Positions 1 through 8,920 of a stretch of 64,000 nt of DNA are shown in pieces. The notes beneath the pieces are model-generated. The model was not told the DNA's origin and did no database searches. It worked only from the letters and a program-made list of their open reading frames with translations. Numbering within the stretch: the stretch's first letter is position 1; each line of letters starts with the position of its first letter. The position numbers and the translations under genes were made by a program. The stretch is from Companilactobacillus zhachilii. Lineage in GTDB: Bacteria > Bacillota > Bacilli > Lactobacillales > Lactobacillaceae. The stretch spans positions 1,550,001 through 1,614,000 of the forward strand of contig NZ_CP031933.2 of assembly GCF_003606365.2 (NCBI RefSeq), read 5' to 3'.

Positions 1-836
1 TTATTTTGATTGTGTTCTTTAAGATAATCTTGAGCCCACTTCATATATTTAGCATCTTCAGCAGCATCTTGTGATGTCAAAATCTTAGGACCATCAGCTG
101 TTATAGCTAAAGTATGTTCATATTGAGCTGACCATGAACCATCGGCACTGGCATAATAAATCCAGTCATCATTAGGGTCCTTGAGTGAACGGTCAACAAT
201 CTCCCAAGTACCTTCGTTAATCATTGGTTCAATTGTAATCGTCATCCCATTCTTCAAACGCAAGCCCTTGCCAGGTTCACCGTAGTGCAATACATCTGGC
301 TCTTCATGCATTGTAGGTCCAATTCCATGTCCACAAAGATCACGAACATCACCGTAGCCATGTTCATCTTCAGTAAAGTGTTGAATTGCATAACCGATAT
401 CACCTAAACGATTACCCTCAACACTTTGGGCAATTCCTAAGTAAAGTGACTTCTTAGTTACTTCCATCAAATCAGAAGTTTCTTGAGTAACTGAACCTAC
501 CGCATAACTCCAGCAAGAATCACTTTCATAGCCCTTGTAATTTACGGTCATATCAACTTTAACAATGTCACCTTCTTGCAAAATCAAGTCCTTACGAGGA
601 GTACCATGAGCAACTTCATCGTTAACATCAACACATGTGGCATATTTGTAACCCTCAAAACCTTTTTCAGAAGGAGTTGCTCCGTGACTAACAATGTAGT
701 CATTAGCAAACTCTTCAATTGAATAAGCGGAAATACCTGGTTTAATCATATCGCGCAAGCCCAAGTGGACTCCTGCCAAAATTTTACCAGATTCACGCAT
801 TCCTTCAATTTCTCGTTCTGATTTTAATGTAATCAT
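1..836 (-). CDS. map: Methionine aminopeptidase type I, C-terminus cut by window edge
   Basis: This enzyme removes the initiator methionine from nascent proteins in the cytoplasm. The frame opens at an ATG at 836-834 behind a GGGGGAAA ribosome binding site and runs 278 codons to the edge without a stop. The TTA at 1-3 is out of frame. Expected metal ligands are visible: two Asp (VDMTV, then YESDSCW), His in CGHGIGPTMHEEP, Glu in TIEPMINEG and Glu in QYEHTLAIT. The length and a Trp-rich insert before the last Glu fit the longer form I associate with lactobacilli. It begins 18 bp after uvrC ends on the same strand, so the two are probably cotranscribed. Confidence 0.93.
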   Translation of the reverse strand, partial: MITLKSEREIEGMRESGKILAGVHLGLRDMIKPGISAYSIEEFANDYIVSHGATPSEKGFEGYKYATCVDVNDEVAHGTPRKDLILQEGDIVKVDMTVNYKGYESDSCWSYAVGSVTQETSDLMEVTKKSLYLGIAQSVEGNRLGDIGYAIQHFTEDEHGYGDVRDLCGHGIGPTMHEEPDVLHYGEPGKGLRLKNGMTITIEPMINEGTWEIVDRSLKDPNDDWIYYASADGSWSAQYEHTLAITADGPKILTSQDAAEDAKYMKWAQDYLKEHNQN

Positions 837-854
837 ATAATAAATTTCCCCCAA

Positions 855-2675
855 TTATCCTTTATGATATTTTTTATGAAAATCGGTACTTGCTAAAGTA
901 ATTTTTATTGTCTGTGCAGTAGTTTTAGGAATTCCCAATTCAGTCAATTGATCAATTGTGGCCTCTTTCATCTTCTTAACCGAACCAAATTTCTTTAACA
1001 ATTTCGTTCTTGTTTTAGGACCAACACCTTGAATGTTATCTAAACGCGATGATAAGGCATTCTTGCTACGAGTTTTACGTTGGAAAGTAATGGCAAAGCG
1101 GTGAACTTCATCTTGAATTCTCTGTAACAAATAAAAGCCCTGACTCTTCCGATCCAACGATACATCTTGACCATCCTCACCAAAAATCAAATGCGAGGTA
1201 TTATGATGATCATCTTTGACCATCCCAGCTACTGGAATATTAATTCCTAATTCATTTTGCAAGACATCCATAACAGCACGTAATTCAATGATACCACCAT
1301 CCATCAAGATTAAATCTGGTAAAGAGTCATTTTCCTTAATTAATCTTGAATATCGCCGATAAATCACTTCTCTAGTATTGGCAGCTTCATCCGCACCTGA
1401 TTGATGTTCGACTTCACCTTTAATTTTGTATTTTCGATAACCACTCTTTTCAGGACGACCATCCTTAAACATAACCATCGCAGAAACTGGATTCGTTCCT
1501 TGAATATGCGAGTGGTCAAATGATTCAATAATATGTCCATAAGGCAAGTTGAGCGCCTCAAAAATTTGTTGTTGGGCACCATAAGTCTGGCGATTATCTA
1601 ATTCCATCAAACGGAACTTTTCTTGTAGAACCAACTTAGAATTTTCAGCCGCCATATCCATTAGATCTCGCTTTTGACCACGTTGCGGCGTTCTAAATGG
1701 GATATTCAATACTTGTGATAATGTATCTTTATCCAAATTGTCGGGTACTAAAATTTCCTTTGGCAAGACTTGGTTGCGACGATTGTAAAATTGTAAGATA
1801 AAGGTCGATAACTCTTCCTCAGGAGTATTGATACATGCGAAAACTTTCTTTTCCCGTTTCATCAAACGTGCTTGACGAATAAAGAAGATCTGTATTGATA
1901 TCCAACCCTTTTCAACGTAATAATTAAAAATATCACGCGGTGTACTGTCATTTGAAATAATCTTTTGTTTTTCAACCGTTGTTTCAATATATTTAATTTG
2001 ATCTCGCAATTCAGCGGCACGTTCAAATTCCATCTTATCAGAAGCTTTTTCCATCCGGTTTTCCAATTGGCGCTTTATTTCACCAACATTTCCGCCTAAA
2101 AACTTCTTGATTTTTTCAATTTGAGCATCATATTTCTCCTTAGGAACCGTTTGAAAGCACGCACCCAAACACTGCCCCATATGATAGTACAAACAAGGAC
2201 GACCCAAATGACCTTGACATCGACGCAAAGGATAAACCTTTTGCAAAAAGTTCAACGTATTAGATGCAGCCCAAACATTGGGATAAGGTCCAAAATAGTA
2301 GGCCCCATCTTTTTTGATCAAACCAGTAATTTCCATCTTTGGATCACTTTCGTTAGTAATCTTAATATATGGATAGCCCGTACCACGCTTCAACTTAATG
2401 TTGTAATATGGCTGGTGCTTTTGGATCAACGTAATTTCGAGCAAAAAAGCTTCCTTATCATTAGAAGTGATAATTGTTTCAAAATCACGAATTTCAGAAA
2501 CTAACCGAGCCGTCTTTCCCTCATGCGAACTTTTGAAATACGAACGTACCCGATTTTTCAAATTCTTAGCCTTACCAACGTAGATAATCTTCGAATTAAT
2601 ATCCTTCATCAGATAGCAACCTGGACGTGGTGGTAGAAGACTTAATTTATGTTCCAAATATTCAGTTGCCAACAA
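855..2675 (-). CDS. uvrC: Excinuclease ABC subunit C
   Basis: UvrC makes the dual incision in nucleotide excision repair with UvrA and UvrB. The 606-aa product has the usual family length. It has an N-terminal GIY-YIG nuclease (PGCYLMKD, then IIYVGKAKNLKNRV, about residues 18-45), a Cys-rich stretch near residue 150-175, a UVR helix around residues 203-235 (FERAAELRDQI), the central RNase H-like region and C-terminal helix-hairpin-helix motifs (IQGVGPKTRTKLL). A sigma-A promoter lies just upstream, and map follows after 18 bp. uvrA and uvrB are not adjacent; the UvrA-like gene at 22-24 kb is a different paralogue class. Confidence 0.97.
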   Translation of the reverse strand: MLATEYLEHKLSLLPPRPGCYLMKDINSKIIYVGKAKNLKNRVRSYFKSSHEGKTARLVSEIRDFETIITSNDKEAFLLEITLIQKHQPYYNIKLKRGTGYPYIKITNESDPKMEITGLIKKDGAYYFGPYPNVWAASNTLNFLQKVYPLRRCQGHLGRPCLYYHMGQCLGACFQTVPKEKYDAQIEKIKKFLGGNVGEIKRQLENRMEKASDKMEFERAAELRDQIKYIETTVEKQKIISNDSTPRDIFNYYVEKGWISIQIFFIRQARLMKREKKVFACINTPEEELSTFILQFYNRRNQVLPKEILVPDNLDKDTLSQVLNIPFRTPQRGQKRDLMDMAAENSKLVLQEKFRLMELDNRQTYGAQQQIFEALNLPYGHIIESFDHSHIQGTNPVSAMVMFKDGRPEKSGYRKYKIKGEVEHQSGADEAANTREVIYRRYSRLIKENDSLPDLILMDGGIIELRAVMDVLQNELGINIPVAGMVKDDHHNTSHLIFGEDGQDVSLDRKSQGFYLLQRIQDEVHRFAITFQRKTRSKNALSSRLDNIQGVGPKTRTKLLKKFGSVKKMKEATIDQLTELGIPKTTAQTIKITLASTDFHKKYHKG

Positions 2676-2718
2676 TATCCCTCCTCAACGCGTTTTTAGA
2701 AAACTTCAACCTCTTGTA

Positions 2719-2746
2719 ATATTAATTTAAACAATTTAATTGTCAA
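2719..2746 (-). promoter_or_regulatory. Sigma-A promoter of uvrC
   Basis: On the minus strand TTGACA (2746-2741) and TAATAT (2724-2719) are separated by 16 bp. The -10 box ends about 44 bp before the uvrC start. Confidence 0.7.
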
Positions 2747-2930
2747 CAAAAATGCAACCATATGTTCTATTATACAATTTTTATAATAATTTTCCTCTCA
2801 CACAAGCCTCTGTTCTAACATTTTGTCTAATCCATTCAATTTTTCTGGATATCTTACAAAGTAGCGAACGTACTAACTCGAAGAAGTAAAAAACTTAAGT
2901 TGCTGTGAGATAGCATACTAAAGTATTCCC
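2747..2930. other. Gene-free AT-rich stretch
   Basis: I find no ORF with a ribosome binding site and no clear hairpin here. The stretch separates the uvrC promoter from the extended repeat that begins near 2931. Confidence 0.4.
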
Positions 2931-3256
2931 GATAGGTGCCAGTTAATTTTTTTACTATAGATTTCAAATTATCTTAAAAATTGAAACATACTCCAATTCT
3001 CATGACTCTAGTCATAAATAGCATAATAATACTAAAATTATTCATTATTAATTCAAAAACTAACAATAAACTAGCCGGAAAGAGCAAGAAATTTTGGTCG
3101 CTGTGCAGGTGGCGTTGGCGCTTTAGCGTCTACACCACGGGACGATTTTTGAAACTCGCGGTTTGTGCGAGGTTCAAAATCGAGACTGGAGACCTTGCGC
3201 TCCAGTCGGTCCCCATAGCGACCAAAATTTTCTTGCTCTTGGAGGCGGCATATTTA
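2931..3256 (+). repeat. Family A palindromic element, copy 1 (with extended flank)
   Basis: The core is 3069-3256, from AACTAGCCGG to GGAGGCGGCATATTTA. An outer stem pairs AAATTTTGGTCGC with GCGACCAAAATTT and encloses three hairpins. The 3' half contains GGAG / CTCC arms followed by CGGTCCCCATAGCGACC. The upstream segment 2931-3068 shares blocks with copies 2, 6 and 9: GTGCCAGTTAATTTTT, CATAATAAT and TTATTCATTATTAATTCAA. The ORFs inside are by-products of the palindrome. Confidence 0.85.
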
Positions 3257-3287
3257 ACTACCCCCACAAAAAAAGCAAGACAAATAA

Positions 3288-3316
3288 TTGTTATTTATTC
3301 TTGAAGGTCTTATAAT
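3288..3316 (+). promoter_or_regulatory. Sigma-A promoter of the 50-aa gene
   Basis: TTGTTA (3288-3293) and TATAAT (3311-3316) with a 17-bp spacer, 40 bp ahead of the small gene at 3356. Confidence 0.75.
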
Positions 3317-3355
3317 ATAGTTAATTATAAAGAAACTTGAAAGGGGCTGATACCG

Positions 3356-3508
3356 ATGGGCCTAACAGTGAAACGTGAAAGTGATTTTGGCAGTTTATTT
3401 GATAAGTTTGCCTCTCTTCCCGATGATGTAAAAGAAAACGTAAAACGCGTAGATTCTGCAGATAAGAAATCTTCGAAAGATCAAAAGAATCTTAAAGATA
3501 AAAAATAA
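3356..3508 (+). CDS. Small charged protein, 50 aa (possibly SPJ_0845-like)
   Basis: The frame starts MGLTVKRESDFGSLFDKF and ends in a Lys/Asp-rich tail (KDQKNLKDKK). It has a strong ribosome binding site (AAAGGGG), a consensus promoter upstream and a terminator downstream at 3600, so it is a real single-gene unit despite its size. It has no membrane segment or signal peptide. The N-terminal pattern of a basic start followed by LFDKFASLP recalls the short SPJ_0845-type proteins of streptococci and lactobacilli, whose function is unknown. That assignment is from memory and weak. Confidence 0.7.
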   Translation: MGLTVKRESDFGSLFDKFASLPDDVKENVKRVDSADKKSSKDQKNLKDKK

Positions 3509-3599
3509 ACTTCTCTTGTTTAATGTCACTTCTAGTAAGTGAAGGAATGCCATTTATTTTTACTATTTCTTTAACAAGAACCCTTTTGATAAAGGAAAA

Positions 3600-3629
3600 G
3601 ACCTAGGACGTTTGTCTTAGGTCTTTTTT
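3600..3629. terminator. Intrinsic terminator, probably bidirectional
   Basis: GACCTAGGAC pairs with GTCTTAGGTC around a 4-nt loop and is followed by six T on the plus strand, with A-rich sequence on the other side. It separates the 50-aa gene from the convergent TMEM175-like gene. Confidence 0.85.
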
Positions 3630-3635
3630 GTCTGG

Positions 3636-4232
3636 TTAAAAAAGTTTATCACTGTCAGAATTAACATTGCCACCAACTGCTAAAACTTGAAAAGAAACTA
3701 ACAACATCTGTAGTGCTGGCATGTAAATTAAGACTAGCGTCCAAACAATTATTTCCGCACCCATGAATTTCCAACTAGTTAAGGCACGATAAATTTTCAT
3801 ATCACGAATACTCTTTGCCACTTTAGGATAACCCGCCAACTCATTTTCTCTAGCAATCGTATAGGTTAAGATTACATAAGCAAATGACCATAAGGCATAC
3901 ACGATTGTATAAAATATTTCTGGACCTTGAGCATTCAAATCACGTCCTACCCAAGCAGTGGCTACCGGAATAAATGACGTCGTAAACATCCAAAAGTTAT
4001 TTGTCCAGAAAACTTTCCTTGTAATAACCTTTGCCTTACTAAACATATAATGATGATTGTACCAAGCAATCCCGATAAATAACCAACCGACCGCATACGA
4101 AATCATATATGGTATCTGTGAAATAATCGCAGACAATTTAGCAGACTCCGGTGTCTTAAACTCTAAAATCATAATAGTTAAAACAATTGCAATAATAGCA
4201 TCAGTAAAAGCCTCAACTCTTGACTTATTCAA
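3636..4232 (-). CDS. TMEM175-family (DUF1211) membrane protein, putative K+ channel
   Basis: The 198-aa product begins NKSRVEAFTDAIIAIVLT, the RxxxFTD signature of helix 1 in bacterial TMEM175 proteins, followed by several hydrophobic helices. Bacterial members characterised elsewhere form potassium-permeable channels; whether this one does is inference. The start is a TTG behind GGGAGGG. It stands alone, with a terminator right after its stop. Confidence 0.8.
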   Translation of the reverse strand: MNKSRVEAFTDAIIAIVLTIMILEFKTPESAKLSAIISQIPYMISYAVGWLFIGIAWYNHHYMFSKAKVITRKVFWTNNFWMFTTSFIPVATAWVGRDLNAQGPEIFYTIVYALWSFAYVILTYTIARENELAGYPKVAKSIRDMKIYRALTSWKFMGAEIIVWTLVLIYMPALQMLLVSFQVLAVGGNVNSDSDKLF

Positions 4233-4352
4233 AATAATTCCCTCCCTCTAGAGCAGGAAAATTATAGCAATAAATCAGAATCGAGGCTTTTCTATTATGG
4301 TAATTATTTTTAACATAAATCGAATCAATTTTTCAAAATAAATACTGTTGTA

Positions 4353-4880
4353 TCAAACCGTTCCATAGTCACCACTAAAGTTAACTTTAGTTTGAATAAA
4401 GTCGGCTGCAATAACCGGTAGATTAACATCCCTACCCTTGTCATTGAGGTAACTGTCGGTTGCCAAAACTCGTCCATAAAACTTGATTGGATCGTTCTCT
4501 TGGACACTTGCATTACCTTTTTCAAAATTTGATAGGTTGTATTTCAACTTAATCGTTCTCGAAGCATCGTTCCCATCCAATGCAACTAATAAGTATTTAT
4601 GTTCCATATCTAAATCTTTAATATGTCCGCGTTGATAAATCTTCGTACCATAATACAAGCTTGTATTTGAGTACAAATTATCAAATGACACATAGGCATA
4701 TTGCTTACGTTCTTTATCAAATTCGGAAACTGTTTTTTGCTTGGACTTATCCATTAGACTAATTTTTGTTTCCTGAATACTTCCAGCAATTTTCCCCTTC
4801 GGAAGAACCAAGTATACTGTTGCCAAAATAAGCGTACATAAAAACACGATCAAGAATCTGGTCGGTAAATTTCTTATCAT
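4353..4880 (-). CDS. Membrane-anchored extracytoplasmic protein of unknown function
   Basis: A 175-aa protein with one N-terminal hydrophobic helix (about residues 8-26, FLIVFLCTLILATVYLVL) after a short basic start, consistent with a signal anchor. The rest is soluble, Lys/Asp-rich and likely beta-rich (YAYVSFDNLYS, KYLLVALDG, IKFYGRVLATDS), which would suit a small barrel such as an OB fold; I cannot name a family. There is no lipobox cysteine. It has a good ribosome binding site (GGGGGAATT). It lies between the mgtC-like and TMEM175-like genes on the same strand. Confidence 0.6.
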   Translation of the reverse strand: MIRNLPTRFLIVFLCTLILATVYLVLPKGKIAGSIQETKISLMDKSKQKTVSEFDKERKQYAYVSFDNLYSNTSLYYGTKIYQRGHIKDLDMEHKYLLVALDGNDASRTIKLKYNLSNFEKGNASVQENDPIKFYGRVLATDSYLNDKGRDVNLPVIAADFIQTKVNFSGDYGTV

Positions 4881-4981
4881 TTAATTCCCCCAATATTCCA
4901 AAGATACCAAAGGTCTAAACTAATTACAATCTGTTTAGACCACTTAATTATTTAAATATTCCCATATCAAATAACCAATAA

Positions 4982-5014
4982 AAAATACTCCTAAACGTTA
5001 ATTTAGGAATATTT
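4982..5014 (-). terminator. Terminator of the MgtC-family gene
   Basis: On the minus strand CCTAAA and TTTAGG arms (extended by AATAT/AGTATT) close on a short loop and run into a T-rich tract, directly after the stop at 5017. Confidence 0.75.
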
Positions 5015-5016
5015 TT

Positions 5017-5721
5017 TTAAACATTAATTGTTTCCACTTTAATAATATTATCATTCATTGACAATCCTTCAACAATATCAACGTAATCTAAACTTTTGCC
5101 AAAGTCAATTGAATAGACATTGGTGTAAACTTTCTCATCATTACGTCGTGTCACGCTGAAACGAACTCCCTCAACGGTAATATCATTCTCTTTAAAGTAG
5201 TCATCAATAAACTTCTTTGTATCAACCTTATGCAGATATTCAATTTTTAATTTCCGCACCGGACTGATACGAATAATTTTCTTCAAAAATCCTAACACTG
5301 CATACACCACCAAAAATCCTGCGATAGCAATAATGTAGTCACCCATACCGACAGCTAAGCCGATACAAGCAACGACCCATAAGCTGGCAGCCGTCGTTAA
5401 ACCACGAATGGAATGATGCTCCACAATAATCGTTCCTGCACCTAAAAATCCGATTCCACTAACAACTTGTGCAATCAAACGGGCATCATCTGCTCGAACA
5501 ACGCCCTTTAATGGTGGATACTGTCTAGCAATATCTAAAGCATTAAATCCAATATTTTGTTGAATCATTGCAATAATACAGGCACCTAAACAAACTAGGA
5601 CATGTGTTCTCAATCCAGCTGGTCGGTGTTTATAAGCTCGATCAATTCCGATAACACCGGCAAAAAGAACTGATAACAACAATCTAATTACTACTGTAAG
5701 AACACTTAATTGACTCTGCAA
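5017..5721 (-). CDS. MgtC/SapB family membrane protein
   Basis: The 234-aa protein has the MgtC N-terminal membrane domain (about residues 1-150, four or five helices), including GVIGIDRAYKHRPAGLRTH with its conserved acidic and basic residues and GFLGAGTII. A soluble C-terminal domain of about 80 residues follows. In pathogens MgtC aids growth in low magnesium and modulates the F-type ATP synthase; in lactobacilli the role is not established. The start is TTG behind GGAGGGG. It is monocistronic, with a terminator at 4982-5014. Confidence 0.85.
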   Translation of the reverse strand: MQSQLSVLTVVIRLLLSVLFAGVIGIDRAYKHRPAGLRTHVLVCLGACIIAMIQQNIGFNALDIARQYPPLKGVVRADDARLIAQVVSGIGFLGAGTIIVEHHSIRGLTTAASLWVVACIGLAVGMGDYIIAIAGFLVVYAVLGFLKKIIRISPVRKLKIEYLHKVDTKKFIDDYFKENDITVEGVRFSVTRRNDEKVYTNVYSIDFGKSLDYVDIVEGLSMNDNIIKVETINV

Positions 5722-5807
5722 ATAACCCCTCCAATGTTCTTGTTCAGTTTCATAACAATAAGTATAACATTATCAGAATTACTCTATGTACGATATCGCA
5801 GGAAAAT

Positions 5808-6356
5808 TTATTTAACAAATAATTTAAAAACTTCTTCAGACGTTCTAGATCGATTCAGCGCATGGAGAAAACCCTTTTTTAATAACAATCGGGCGATACT
5901 TGATAAGTATGGTACATGTTGATAATTTTTCTCCGGATCAGGAATAACCAACGACAAAACAATTTGAACTTGTTTATCCTTATCCCAAATAATCGGCTGT
6001 TTTAATTTAACAATCAACATCATCAACTGTTCCACTGATTTATCCTGCGCATGAGGAACAGCAATCTGGTCACCTAAGTCAGTCGCAGCATCATTTTCTC
6101 GCACCAGATACTTGCCATAAATAGCCTCGGCGTCAATACCATTGTCAATCGTTTGAGCAAATTTGGATAAATATTTTAATAATTCCTCTCGGGATTTGAC
6201 CTCTACATCAACGGCAATATTTTCAACCTTTAAAACCTGTGAAAAATCACTCATCGGATCTTTTTGTGGGCCTGTTACATTCTGATCATTTGTTTTAATT
6301 GACTGGGATCCACCACTTGGACTAAGAAAGTCACCAATCTTTTGCCAAAATGACAT
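5808..6356 (-). CDS. Stand-alone fructose-type PTS EIIA protein
   Basis: The 182-aa protein carries a PTS EIIA type-2 domain from about residue 45 to the end, with the phospho-acceptor His102 in IAVPHAQDKS. Residues 1-40 are a Ser/Asp-rich linker. I start it at ATG 6356 behind GGGAGGTT rather than at an upstream in-frame ATG without a site. The domain closely resembles the EIIA domain at the C-terminus of the fused fructose PTS upstream (both have VDVEVKSREELL-like and PHAQDKS/T segments), so it looks like a duplicated domain. It could be an extra phosphodonor or a regulatory EIIA. A terminator-like leader at 6501-6599 precedes it. Confidence 0.85.
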   Translation of the reverse strand: MSFWQKIGDFLSPSGGSQSIKTNDQNVTGPQKDPMSDFSQVLKVENIAVDVEVKSREELLKYLSKFAQTIDNGIDAEAIYGKYLVRENDAATDLGDQIAVPHAQDKSVEQLMMLIVKLKQPIIWDKDKQVQIVLSLVIPDPEKNYQHVPYLSSIARLLLKKGFLHALNRSRTSEEVFKLFVK

Positions 6357-6500
6357 AAAATCAACCTCCCTTCTCTTCATGCTTAACATGTTGCACTAAT
6401 TCATATAATCTCTTTTTCTAAAACCAAAAATAATTTTTTGCTAGCACAACGCCTTACTTATATAATACTATTTTTCTTCCGTAAGTGCTTTCACATGAAT

Positions 6501-6533
6501 AAAAAAAGACCTAATCTCTAAGAGATAAGGTCT
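6501..6533 (-). terminator. Terminator, possibly conditional, ahead of the EIIA gene
   Basis: On the minus strand AGACCT-TATCTC pairs with GAGAT-TAGGTCT (6533-6507) and runs into seven T (6507-6501). It may simply end the fructose operon. Because its distal arm can also pair with 6599-6591 (see the next entry), it may be regulated. Confidence 0.75.
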
Positions 6534-6600
6534 CAAGGTATGACTTGCATACCACGGACTCGAAGTCCACATAGGGGCTATGCCCTATATGATTAGGTTA
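6507..6600 (-). ncRNA. Candidate structured leader / antiterminator with three internal hairpins
   Basis: AACCTAATC (6599-6591, minus strand) is complementary to GATTAGGTC (6516-6508), the distal arm of the terminator. Between them lie three compact hairpins: ATAGGG/CCCTAT, GGACT/AGTCC and GGTATG/CATACC. The two folds exclude each other, as in attenuator leaders. The EIIA start is about 145 bp downstream. No known riboswitch or RAT motif is recognised, and the function is inferred. Confidence 0.4.
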
Positions 6601-6687
6601 ACACTTAAAAATTAAAAGTTAAAGACCTATTGCTTAAACGCTGATTCGTCGACTTCAGAAACAAACCAACTTATCCATTCTTACAAA

Positions 6688-7006
6688 TACGCGTGGTACT
6701 AGTTGATTTTTTAACTACAGATTCAGAATTACTTTTAAAATATACTTCGTATCCGATAACCCTCGTCATCACTGACATAATAATACTTAAAATTATTCAC
6801 TATTGATTCAAGTAAGGAACGAACTAGCCGGAAAGAGCAAGAAATTTTGGTCGCTGTGCAGGTGGCGTTGGCGCTTCAGCGCTTACACCACGGGGCGACT
6901 TTTGAAATTCGCGCTCTTTGCGAAGTTCAAAATCGAGACTGGAGACCTTGGCTCCAGTCGGTCCCCATAGCGACCAAAATTTTCTTGCTCTTGGAGGCGG
7001 CATTTA
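6688..7006 (+). repeat. Family A palindromic element, copy 2 (with extended flank)
   Basis: The core 6822-7006 runs from AACTAGCCGG to GGAGGCGGCATTTA. The outer stem is AAATTTTGGTCGC / GCGACCAAAATTT, with three hairpins inside. The flank 6688-6821 carries TACGCGTGGTACTAGTTG, GACATAATAATACTTA and TTCACTATTGATTCAA, shared with copies 1, 6 and 9. The right end overlaps the TAA of the fructose PTS gene (7006-7004). Confidence 0.9.
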
Positions 7007-8917
7007 TTCTTGAAACAATTTTAAAATCTCAGTTTTAGTTTTAGCATTTTTTAGTGATTCAACAAACTCATCATGCATCAATAGCTTCGAAGTGCTCGAC
7101 AAGTATTCCAGATGATTGCTGCCATCATCTTGATCTGGTATTAAGAAAGAAATAACAATATCGACTGGTTGACCATCAAAGGTTTTCCATTCAATTGGTT
7201 GTTTCAACTTAGCTATTAACATTGCCGAACGATTAATTGTCTTATCTTGAGCATGGGGAATAGCAATACCCTTTTCCATACCAGTTGAACTTTCAGCTTC
7301 ACGTGCCAAATACTTCTTATCAACTGCAGTCGCATCAGTCGAATAGCCTAATTTCTTCGCAAAATTAGCTAAATATTGTAACAACTCGTCTCTTGATTTC
7401 ACATCAACATCAAGTGCAATATTATCTTCATTAATAATATCACTTAAATCATTACTCTTAGTTTCAGCTACCTCTGGTTCACTAGTAACACTTACATTAC
7501 CCACAGGTGTTGCGACCATGGCAGCATCATGTTTACTTTGACGACCAGCAATAATTGAAAGTAAGAATCCTGATACCAACGCACCAATGACAATCCAAAG
7601 GACCCATAAAAATGGCTTATTAACTAGTGGTAAGACGATGAAACCACCATGTGGTGCTGGTACAGAAATCTTAGTAACGTATGACAAAATGGCTGCAATC
7701 GCCGAACCTATCATAAATGATGGGATATTTAGCAAAGGATTCTTAGCAGCGAAAGGAATTGCCCCTTCAGTTATATGAGTTGAACCTAACAAGAAGTTGA
7801 CATATCCTGCACTGCGTTCCTTTGATGTATAAGCTTTTTTATTAAACAAGACTGCAAATCCAGTAGCCAATGGTGGTGCGATACAAGCTGCCGAGACACC
7901 AGCCATGAAGAAATAGTTACCTTGAGCTAATAAAGCTGTACCAGTCAAATAGGCAGCTTTATTAATAGGGCCACCCATATCAGCAGCACACATAATACCA
8001 ACAATCAAACCTAGTAAAATCGGGCTAGAATTTTCCATACTCTTTAGAAAGGCCATCATGCCTTGATTGATATCTTTCATTGGTACTGAAACATACCACA
8101 TAATTGTTCCGGCAATCAAAACACCTAAAACAGGGAAAATAAAAATAGATTTCAATCCATCTAAAGATTTTGGTAATGACTTAAATAATTTCGCTAATAA
8201 AACAGCTACATAACCGGCTAAGAAACCACCTACGATTCCGCCTAAGAAACCAGTACCGTTAGTATAGGCAATCATCCCTGTCACGAAACCAATAACTAGA
8301 CCGGTCCTTTTACCAATAGCTTCAGCAATATAAGCACAGAGCACTGGAACCATCAAGTTCATGGCAAAGCCACCAATGGTATTTAATAAAGCGGCAATCG
8401 CATTGTACTCAGCACTTTTAGGATCAGCCGAATTGATGCCCCAAAAGAACGATACAGCCGTTAACACACCACCAGCAACAACTAATGGCAACATATGTGA
8501 AACACCATTCATTAAGTAAACATACATCTTATGCCAGAATGAACCAGTTAATTCAGCCTCTTCTGAACTACTCTTAGCACCACCTGCCGCATGATAAACA
8601 GGGACATTTTGGTCATTCAAAATTTTTTCAATTAACTCATCTGGTTCTTTCATACCTTTCGTGACCGAAACATTGATCAGACGTTTGCCATCAAATCGAT
8701 CAATGTCAACATCCTTATCGGCAGCGATAATAACTCCATCAGCTTGAGCAATTTCTGACTGCGTAAAGGCATGTTCGACTCCAGATTGTCCATGTGTTTC
8801 AACTTTTATGGAAATGCCACGCTTTTTAGCCGCTTGTTCTAAAGCTTCTTGTGCCATGTACGTGTGAGCAATCCCTGTCGGACAACCGGTTGCAGCAATA
8901 ATTTTATACTTGGTCAT
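7004..8917 (-). CDS. fruA: Fructose-family PTS transporter, fused EIIB-EIIC-EIIA
   Basis: This membrane permease imports and phosphorylates fructose (or a related hexose) at C1. In the 637-aa protein, EIIB is at residues 1-100 with the phospho-Cys12 in ATGCPTGIAHTYMA. The membrane EIIC lies at about 125-465. EIIA lies at about 490-637 with His555 in IAIPHAQDKT. The B-C-A order is known for lactobacillar FruA. It begins 4 bp after fruK, as one operon. The stop codon lies inside the end of a family A repeat. Confidence 0.93.
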   Translation of the reverse strand: MTKYKIIAATGCPTGIAHTYMAQEALEQAAKKRGISIKVETHGQSGVEHAFTQSEIAQADGVIIAADKDVDIDRFDGKRLINVSVTKGMKEPDELIEKILNDQNVPVYHAAGGAKSSSEEAELTGSFWHKMYVYLMNGVSHMLPLVVAGGVLTAVSFFWGINSADPKSAEYNAIAALLNTIGGFAMNLMVPVLCAYIAEAIGKRTGLVIGFVTGMIAYTNGTGFLGGIVGGFLAGYVAVLLAKLFKSLPKSLDGLKSIFIFPVLGVLIAGTIMWYVSVPMKDINQGMMAFLKSMENSSPILLGLIVGIMCAADMGGPINKAAYLTGTALLAQGNYFFMAGVSAACIAPPLATGFAVLFNKKAYTSKERSAGYVNFLLGSTHITEGAIPFAAKNPLLNIPSFMIGSAIAAILSYVTKISVPAPHGGFIVLPLVNKPFLWVLWIVIGALVSGFLLSIIAGRQSKHDAAMVATPVGNVSVTSEPEVAETKSNDLSDIINEDNIALDVDVKSRDELLQYLANFAKKLGYSTDATAVDKKYLAREAESSTGMEKGIAIPHAQDKTINRSAMLIAKLKQPIEWKTFDGQPVDIVISFLIPDQDDGSNHLEYLSSTSKLLMHDEFVESLKNAKTKTEILKLFQE

Positions 8918-8920
8918 AGC

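Noticed and set aside
3069..3304. Open reading frames of about 60-107 codons within the family A repeats (also at 6847, 20392, 24275, 55093, 55125, 59196)
   Set aside because: They follow the palindrome arms, have no ribosome binding sites, and the products (for example PLHHGTSFEIRVLCEV) only reflect the repeat sequence.
6507..6600. tRNA-like cloverleaf near the fructose genes
   Set aside because: There are three hairpins closed by a stem, but the T-arm consensus, the CCA-side 7-bp acceptor and an anticodon loop of correct size are missing. The terminator overlap argues for a leader.
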